Origin: Candidatus Sordicultor fermentans
GTDB lineage: Bacteria; Atribacterota; Atribacteria; Atribacterales; Caldatribacteriaceae
Assembly: GCA_002385475.1 (NCBI GenBank)
Contig: DGDO01000064.1
Coordinates: 9,053 to 29,791, forward strand
Direction: 5' to 3'
Length of the DNA: 20,739 bases
The notes under the pieces were generated by a model. That model made no database searches and had not been told where the DNA came from. It saw only the letters and a list, made by a program, of their open reading frames with translations. The position numbers were made by a program, and so were the translations under genes. Of the stretch, positions 16,037 to 20,739 are shown one piece after another. Each line of letters starts with the position of its first letter. The stretch's first letter is position 1.

Positions 16037-17038
16037 CTAACCCCTCCTTATTCTTGGATCCAAGAGCGGATATATAAGATCTAAAATTAAGGCAGCAGTG
16101 GCAATGGCAATTATAGAAAAAGCTGTAATTCCCATTATGGTATTATAGTCTCCCTGTAGAATAGCGCTTTGAAGGACCTGACCAAGCCCTGGATAAGAAA
16201 ACACGACTTCTACTATCAAGGAACCACTGAAAATAGTTCCTAAAGAAAGAGCAAGATCTGTTACCTGAGGAAGAGCACTGTTGCTTATTAAATAGAAAAA
16301 CCTGGTTTGCTTTGGCACTCCTCCAATTTTTGCGTATTTCATGAAATCTGAAGAAAGTAAGTTGGAAACCAATGCTTTCTGGCTGAGAGCTGTCCAACCG
16401 AGTGAGACTAAGATAATTGAGAGAGCCGGAAGAAAAGAATGTTTAATAGTTTCTCTTATGAAACGCAGATTAAACTCAGGTATTGAGCCGATCCCATATG
16501 CTCCTGTTAAAGGAAAAACAGGAAATAAGTAAGCAAACAAGAATAAAAGCGCCAAAGCCAAAATATAATGAGGAATTGGATACAAAAAAGTCACTAGCCC
16601 TTCTAACAATTTTGCCCATTTCTTTTTAGAATTTACAGTAATCATCGTACCCAAAAAAATCCCCAATAACCAAGCAATGATAGTAGAAGACAATAGCAGG
16701 AAAACCGACCAAGGAAGTGACGTTTTGATGATATCAATTACCGGTACTGGAAACATTGATAAAGAGGGCCCTAAATCTCCTTTTAGCAATCTACCCCAGA
16801 ATTCGGTATACTGAACAAAAATATTTTTATCAGTTCCAAACAGCGCTTCTAGGGTTTCTCTAAGCTCACTCACCGCTTGGGGATTCATTATAGAATATCC
16901 TGCCATTTTGTTTAAAACAGCTTCCACAGGATCAACCGGCGAAAGTCGTGGTATTATGAAAGCAACGGTTATCCCAACAAATATAACTATAAACCATTGA
17001 ATGATCCTGGGTAGAAGATAATTTATAAACCCTTTCAT
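16037..17038 (-). CDS. Oligopeptide/oligosaccharide ABC importer permease (OppB/DppB-type)
   Basis: A 333-residue permease from the ATG at 17038, which gives the standard DppB N-terminus (MKGFINYLLPRIIQW, then a long helix) and has GGGGTG 9 nt upstream. A longer frame from a TTG at 17116 adds 26 residues, but that codon lies inside a perfect stem-loop, so I reject it. Visible features are IPRLSPVDPVEAVL in the first periplasmic loop, FGTDKNIFVQYTEFWGRLLKGDLGPSL, several hydrophobic helices, and the coupling loop SSDFMKYAKIGGVPKQTRFF. The C-terminus ends LLDPRIRRG, as is usual for the family. It forms the channel with the DppC-type permease and is the first gene after the binding protein's terminator-like hairpin. 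Confidence 0.88.
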   Translation of the reverse strand: MKGFINYLLPRIIQWFIVIFVGITVAFIIPRLSPVDPVEAVLNKMAGYSIMNPQAVSELRETLEALFGTDKNIFVQYTEFWGRLLKGDLGPSLSMFPVPVIDIIKTSLPWSVFLLLSSTIIAWLLGIFLGTMITVNSKKKWAKLLEGLVTFLYPIPHYILALALLFLFAYLFPVFPLTGAYGIGSIPEFNLRFIRETIKHSFLPALSIILVSLGWTALSQKALVSNLLSSDFMKYAKIGGVPKQTRFFYLISNSALPQVTDLALSLGTIFSGSLIVEVVFSYPGLGQVLQSAILQGDYNTIMGITAFSIIAIATAALILDLIYPLLDPRIRRG

Positions 17039-17100
17039 GATATTCTTCACCCCTCGTCGTAAATTACGACTACCAAAAACTCGGAATAGTTCAACAAAAA

Positions 17101-17142
17101 TATCAGGAGCTTTCAAAAATTAATTTTTGAAAGCTCCTGATA
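17101..17142 (-). terminator. 42-nt perfect palindrome after the binding-protein gene (attenuator/3'-end stabiliser)
   Basis: Two 21-nt arms (17101-17121 and 17122-17142) are exact reverse complements, giving a stem of up to 19 bp once a small loop is allowed. On the transcribed strand it is followed by ATTTTTGTT, an intrinsic-terminator-like U tract. It starts 20 nt after the binding-protein stop and ends 62 nt before the permease ATG. Its place in the operon mirrors the hairpin at 5737-5770. Partial termination or 3'-end protection of the binding-protein mRNA is the likely role. Confidence 0.78.
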
Positions 17143-17162
17143 AGATTTAGATTTTCAATAGA

Positions 17163-19058
17163 TTATTTTTTCTCGATATAAGGGAAAACAAATTTACCAC
17201 CTGTAAACCAATAAAGGGGTTGTCCATAAGGATTTTCAGCTGTGGGAAAATTTGTCCAATACGTTTCGTTGAAAGTGATGAATTTTTTAAAACTTGTTGT
17301 AGTTATGGTAAATTGATTTTCCGCCCACGTCTTCAAATATTCTGTTGATAATTCCAAAACTTCTGGATCATCAGGAGGAGTTGCCTCGAGTTGGTCTATT
17401 ATAGAATCTAACTCTTCTGATTTTACTCTTATCAGATTGCTCATTATAGCTCCTGTAGCCCTCTCACCAGTAGGTGCATAGTATATTGAATGGTAGGATT
17501 GTATAAAGGGCCATTTATCAATAAAAGCGCTAGCAGCACCTCCTAAGCTCCATTGAGTCGTAATTTCGAAATCGCCTATTGTGTTTCTAACGTTAAACGG
17601 CTCTCTTTCTAAGGATTCTATTTGAACGTCTATGCCAAATTTTCTCCAATTATCTGCCGCCCACAGAGCTTGTCTATAAGCATCAACCTCATCTGGTGGA
17701 GCAATGATTGTCATTTTCCATGCTTCTCCATTGGGAAGCAACCATTTGCCTTGCTCGTTTTTTGTAAACCCTTCGTTTATAAGTAGTTTTTCTGCAATTT
17801 CTGGTGCATATTTCCACCAGCCAACTCCCCAGAGCTGTATAATATCATCCGGTTCTTCTGGTACGTCATAGCCTTCTTCTCTTGCCCACTCAGCAATTTC
17901 AAAAGGAACATTACTATCAAAAGGTTTAAATGTCTCACCATTTCCTATCTCTATTTCTAACTCTTCAAGCCATGGTAACATTGGTTTATGAAAGTGCTCC
18001 ATGTGATAAGAAGTGGCAGGCTGAGCTATAGGATTGACTCTGGCAACTCCTTGCATATAGTTTGTTTCTAATTCCACAATATCAAGCGAGAGAGTAAGTG
18101 CCCATCTTACATTTTTCAGATTATAAGGATATTTCTCTAGGTTAAAACCAATGGACCTTTGATCAATTTCGTCAGGAAAAGCCCAAGGGAAATCTTTATA
18201 CCAGGATCTGACACTTGGGTTTTTATTGGTTATCTCGATAAAAGTTTCCGTATCTAAATCCATGAGTAAATCTAATTCGTTTCTCTCCATTGCCATCGCT
18301 TTAGCAGTAGACGTATTGTAAAAAACGCTCATTATATATTCGGGACCTGGCTTACTTGTAGCTATTCCAGCAGAAGTTCTTTGCCAATCCTCTCTTCTCT
18401 CATATAGCGTCCAATAGCCCGAGGGATCAGCATTCTTCAAAACATAAGCTCCTAAGGAAATTGGTGGATAGAAATTATCTGTAATAGGATCGGCAACATT
18501 CTCCCAATAATGCTTTGGCATCATGTATAACCCATCAAATCTAACTGTAAAGATATAATGGAATCTGGGATTCGGTTTTTTAAGCTCGAAGTTAACGGTG
18601 TAATCATCTACTTTATAAACTTTTTCTACATATTGACCAAGTTCGGCACTCCACCTCATTCCCGCATTTTTCAGTAAATATTCCACCGTAAATACCAAGT
18701 CGTCTGCTGTTAATTCAATACCGTCGCTCCAGAATATTCCTTCCCTTAATTTTACAGTCATTTGGGAACAGTCTTCATTGTAAATTGGTTTATCTTCCGC
18801 TAATGAATTTATCCATTCTCCAGTTAGTTGATCTACGTACCATAAAGTATCGAACATGAAAGTTTGCCTAATATGGTTGGGAACAGTCGCAACCCATAAG
18901 TTATAGTTGTTTGGATATGAATATCGAGTTATTTGGTCTATTATTAATGTTTCTTCTCGTGGAACATCTGCAGCAATCGTTTGACCTATAGCGATAGCCT
19001 GAGGGAAAAACATCAAACTACAAAAAACAACTAACAACAATGTTGTTATTTTTTTCAT
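17163..19058 (-). CDS. Extracellular solute-binding protein family 5 (oligopeptide/oligosaccharide)
   Basis: A 631-residue family 5 binding protein (SBP_bac_5, DppA/OppA fold), slightly longer than typical peptide-binding members. A signal peptide (MKKITTLLLVVFC..., cleavage near AIAIGQTIA, about residues 24-30) lacks a lipobox, so the protein should be free in the periplasm. The family segment QMTVKLREGIFWSDGIELTADDLVFTVEY (residues about 93-122; first part QMTVKLREGIFWSDG) is clear. In many diderm thermophiles, family 5 proteins bind oligosaccharides. The rhamnosidase genes in the same gene run suggest rhamnose-containing oligosaccharide here, which is inference. AAGGAG lies 9 nt before the ATG. 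The gene has the same SD-like leader element as rhaS and is followed by a strong hairpin before the permease genes. Confidence 0.88.
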   Translation of the reverse strand: MKKITTLLLVVFCSLMFFPQAIAIGQTIAADVPREETLIIDQITRYSYPNNYNLWVATVPNHIRQTFMFDTLWYVDQLTGEWINSLAEDKPIYNEDCSQMTVKLREGIFWSDGIELTADDLVFTVEYLLKNAGMRWSAELGQYVEKVYKVDDYTVNFELKKPNPRFHYIFTVRFDGLYMMPKHYWENVADPITDNFYPPISLGAYVLKNADPSGYWTLYERREDWQRTSAGIATSKPGPEYIMSVFYNTSTAKAMAMERNELDLLMDLDTETFIEITNKNPSVRSWYKDFPWAFPDEIDQRSIGFNLEKYPYNLKNVRWALTLSLDIVELETNYMQGVARVNPIAQPATSYHMEHFHKPMLPWLEELEIEIGNGETFKPFDSNVPFEIAEWAREEGYDVPEEPDDIIQLWGVGWWKYAPEIAEKLLINEGFTKNEQGKWLLPNGEAWKMTIIAPPDEVDAYRQALWAADNWRKFGIDVQIESLEREPFNVRNTIGDFEITTQWSLGGAASAFIDKWPFIQSYHSIYYAPTGERATGAIMSNLIRVKSEELDSIIDQLEATPPDDPEVLELSTEYLKTWAENQFTITTTSFKKFITFNETYWTNFPTAENPYGQPLYWFTGGKFVFPYIEKK

Positions 19059-19165
19059 TCCCGCTTTCTCCTTTTTTGATTTAATTTCTAAAAATCCTCT
19101 CCAACACCGATTTCAAGACTCAAACTACTACCAACATCAGCTAAACGACTCTTAGCAACTATGAC

Positions 19166-19187
19166 TCAAATCTTTTTAATCACCTCC
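19166..19187 (-). promoter_or_regulatory. SD-like leader element upstream of the family 5 binding-protein gene
   Basis: On the - strand AAGGAGGTGATTAAAAA then GATTTGA, sharing a 15-nt identical core and GATTT with 6892-6915. It ends 122 nt (from the GGAGGTG) before the ATG, which has its own ribosome site. No start codon sits at a normal distance. The second shared block GTTGGTAGTAGTTTG (19121-19135) resembles GTTGGCAATAGTTTG at 6868-6882, 13 of 15 identical. Confidence 0.55.
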
Positions 19188-19200
19188 TTTTTTCAAGAAA

Positions 19201-19234
19201 CGGGAGTGAGGATTAACTAATAATCTCACCTCCG
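19201..19234. repeat. Imperfect inverted repeat after the deoR-family gene: terminator or operator
   Basis: On the - strand the segment CGGAGGTGAG-ATTA pairs with TAAT-CCTCACTCCCG around a five-base loop, with one mismatch, one G-U pair and one bulge. Only a poor U tract (TTTCTTG) follows. It could end the regulator transcript, or act as an operator, because a candidate -10 box for the binding-protein operon lies within it. Confidence 0.5.
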
Positions 19235-19248
19235 AAAACTCTGATCAA
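19220..19248 (-). promoter_or_regulatory. Candidate promoter of the family 5 importer/rhamnosidase operon
   Basis: On the - strand TTGATC (19243-19248) and GATTAT (19220-19225) have a 17-nt spacer. Each box matches consensus at four of six positions. Transcription would begin near 19212, about 25 nt before the SD-like element. The imperfect repeat 19201-19234 covers the -10 region. Read-through from the regulator gene is the alternative. Confidence 0.33.
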
Positions 19249-19276
19249 AAACTAAATCGTAAAAAGTCCTTACCAG

Positions 19277-20074
19277 TTAACCATTACCTATCAAAACTTC
19301 AACTCCCAAATCTCTTAAAGCCATTAACGTTTCTTCGTTTATATTTCCATCGGTAACTATCTTAGAAATACAATCTAACTTACATACTCTAAAAAAAGCC
19401 ACTTCTTCAAACTTCCTGCTCTCTGCTACCAGTATAACCTCCTGGGCTGATTCGATCATAACTTTTTTCAAGTGAGCCTCCAGCTCAAAAGCATCAGCAA
19501 TATATCCTTTGTCTACTGAAATAGCCTTGGTTCCTATAAAAAGTTTATCAGCGTGGTAGTTACGAACTGCATTTTCTGCCTGAGGACCTACAAAAGAGAA
19601 AGAGGGGGGATGTAAAGTTCCGCCAGTAGAAATAATATTGAAATTTCGGTTTTGAGCTAAATTTATGCAGATATCAAGAGAGCTGGTAAGAATGGTGATT
19701 TGCAGTCCGGGGCTAATATTCCTTGCCACCTGTAAAGCAGTGGTGCTGGCATCAAAAACCACTGAATCTCCATCTTCTATGAGTTTAGCTGCTTTCTTGC
19801 CAATTAATTCTTTAGTTTCTCGGTTGGTTATCTCTCTAAGAGTAAAAGGAAGTTCTACTACTCCCCTTTTTATTCTGGTAGCTCCACCATAAATTCTGCG
19901 TAATAATCTCTGTTCTTCTAAAGTTTTTAAATCCTGACGAATAGTATCTTCGCTTACTCCAAAGATACCACTTAGCTCTTTAACCGTTACCGTCCTTTTT
20001 TCATCCAGGACTTCTAATATTTTTAGCCTTCTTTCTTCTGAAATCATACCCGATTTACCAGGCTTTTTCCTCAC
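19277..20074 (-). CDS. DeoR-family transcriptional regulator, probable rhamnoside regulator
   Basis: A 265-residue DeoR/GlpR-type regulator. The N-terminal winged helix-turn-helix spans about residues 14-67, with RRLKILEVLDEKRTVTVKEL, then GVSEDTIRQDLKTLEEQ as recognition helix, then LLRRIYGGA as wing. The C-terminal DeoRC sensor domain shows DASTTALQVA near 114-123, STGGTLHPPSFSFVGPQA, FIGTKAISVDKGY and VILVAESRKF, a ribose-5-phosphate isomerase-like fold that binds phosphorylated sugars. DeoR-type RhaR proteins control rhamnose genes in rhizobia and bacilli, and this gene stands directly upstream of the rhamnoside operon, so a RhaR-like role is inferred. The first possible start is GTG at 20074 (GAG 6 nt upstream). 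The ATG at 20047 gives the more usual MISEERR N-terminus. Confidence 0.88.
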   Translation of the reverse strand: MRKKPGKSGMISEERRLKILEVLDEKRTVTVKELSGIFGVSEDTIRQDLKTLEEQRLLRRIYGGATRIKRGVVELPFTLREITNRETKELIGKKAAKLIEDGDSVVFDASTTALQVARNISPGLQITILTSSLDICINLAQNRNFNIISTGGTLHPPSFSFVGPQAENAVRNYHADKLFIGTKAISVDKGYIADAFELEAHLKKVMIESAQEVILVAESRKFEEVAFFRVCKLDCISKIVTDGNINEETLMALRDLGVEVLIGNG

Positions 20075-20484
20075 TTTATTCTCAAATTGCTCCGGATTTT
20101 CCTAAGAGTACTATAGAATTTAATCAATGTCAATATCACTGAAGCTGGTTGAAAAATACCTCTCCGCGGTTAAATAAGCAATAAAGTCACTTCATACATG
20201 CAATATTGTTGTTTTTTCTCCTATAAAAGAAATTTTATAAACCTTCATGGTGATAATTATTTAAGATGGATCCCGTTGTCAGAAATAGAAAAGAGACTTT
20301 TAAAGTGTATTATTTCCTTCCTGCTTATTTATGTTTATGTAAAAAATTTCCTGGAGTTCTAATCGGTAAAGCCTCTAACTGGAGTCATAATCAAAAGTTG
20401 TGTGGAGCTAAATGAGAGCAGGTGGTAATTCTCGGGTGAAGTTTCAAGAGAAATATCACTTAATTTCTAAAAGGAGGATACGCC
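20075..20484. other. Intergenic region between the deoR-family gene and the transposase remnant
   Basis: 410 bp without a credible gene. It contains a weak - strand promoter candidate (20105-20133) for the regulator and a small AT-rich inverted repeat TATAAAA-GAAA-TTTTATA (20222-20239). The part next to the transposase presumably includes the element's left end, but I could not define a terminal inverted repeat or target duplication. Confidence 0.5.
20105..20133 (-). promoter_or_regulatory. Candidate promoter of the deoR-family regulator
   Basis: On the - strand a perfect TTGACA (20128-20133) is followed after 17 nt by TACTCT (20105-20110), a poor -10. A better -10-like TATAGT (20110-20115) is only 12 nt away. 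The start near 20098 would give a leader of about 25-50 nt. Confidence 0.33.
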
Positions 20485-20739
20485 ATGAAGAAAGAAAAGC
20501 AGATTAAGGAGAATTTGTCAAATGAAATTAATCCAGAAGTCCAGGATCCTTTAACTGAGGTTTTACGGGAAGGAGCACGGAAAATGTTAGCTAAAGCTCC
20601 GAAGCTGAAGTAGAAGAGTTTATCAATCAATACCACACTCCAAAAGATGAGGGAGGACGCCGAGCTATTGTTCGTAATAGCATTAGAAAGAGACATTCCT
20701 ACTAAATCAGGCCTTATCCCGGCGTCCGTCCACGAGTAA
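20485..20739 (+). pseudogene. IS256-family transposase, frameshifted N-terminal remnant
   Basis: A ribosome site AAGGAGG (20471-20477) sits 7 nt before ATG 20485. The first 42 codons end at TAG 20611 and include DPLTEVLREGARKMLAKA, the conserved N-terminal segment of IS256/Mutator-type DDE transposases. The homology continues in other frames: from 20601, EAEVEEFINQYHTPKDEGG then RRAIVRNS; from 20686, ERDIPTKSGLIP; and near the window end VRPRV in the first-but-one frame. This needs at least two and probably three single-base shifts in 255 bp, the first near 20597-20600. The catalytic domain would lie beyond the window edge. The gene is inactive as read, so it marks an old insertion next to the rhamnoside locus, unless the shifts are sequencing errors at a contig end. 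Confidence 0.82.

Noticed and set aside
17039..17116. 26-residue N-terminal extension of the OppB-type permease from a TTG
   Set aside because: The TTG is within the palindrome 17101-17142, the extension is not family-like, and the ATG at 17038 has a ribosome site.
20460..20696. 78-codon open frame on the - strand at the right end
   Set aside because: It is antisense to the IS256-type transposase homology, has no recognisable motif and lacks a good ribosome site.
1..20739. CRISPR array, tRNA, rRNA or toxin-antitoxin pair
   Set aside because: I saw no regularly spaced direct repeats, no cloverleaf-like or rRNA sequence and no small paired ORFs in the few gaps.

Overview
The window looks like bacterial chromosome with moderately low GC and strong AGGAGG-type ribosome binding sites. 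Both solute-binding proteins carry signal peptides with no lipobox cysteine. Free periplasmic binding proteins fit a diderm better than a Gram-positive. Carbohydrate ABC importers of the sugar (CUT2) and oligopeptide families, and glycosidases without signal peptides, are typical of anaerobic, often thermophilic, heterotrophs such as Thermotogota or Atribacterota. I cannot fix the phylum from sequence alone.

Layout. Positions 1-1313 (+ strand) hold the 3' end of an ATP-grasp ligase gene overlapping a complete PLP-dependent threonine aldolase (ltaE). Everything from 1310 to 20074 is on the - strand. Reading in the direction of transcription, it begins with a DeoR-family regulator (20074-19277). 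Next comes an oligopeptide-family ABC importer: binding protein, two permeases and two ATPases (19058-13165). A GH78 alpha-L-rhamnosidase (13114-10430) and a large GH106-like hydrolase (10402-7304) follow. After a 511-bp regulatory gap comes a complete RhaSTPQ-type rhamnose importer (6792-2143). The last gene is larE, whose start overlaps the stop of the final permease gene. The right end (20485-20739) is a frameshifted IS256-family transposase remnant on the + strand.

Function. The simplest reading is a rhamnoside import-and-cleave locus. Rhamnose-containing oligosaccharides enter through the peptide-family ABC system and are cut in the cytoplasm by two unrelated rhamnosidases. Free L-rhamnose enters through RhaSTPQ. 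The DeoR protein is the likely local regulator, as DeoR-type RhaR proteins are in other bacteria. No rhamnose isomerase, kinase, aldolase or mutarotase gene is in the window. The tight coupling of larE (nickel-pincer cofactor synthesis) to the rhamnose importer is the most interesting gene-content observation.

Non-coding structure. The two binding-protein genes share a 5' leader element with a near-perfect Shine-Dalgarno core about 120 nt upstream of the start codon (6892-6915 and 19166-19187). Each binding-protein gene is also followed by a perfect stem-loop with a short U tract before the next gene (5737-5770 and 17101-17142). These parallel designs suggest post-transcriptional control that raises binding-protein expression above that of the membrane components.
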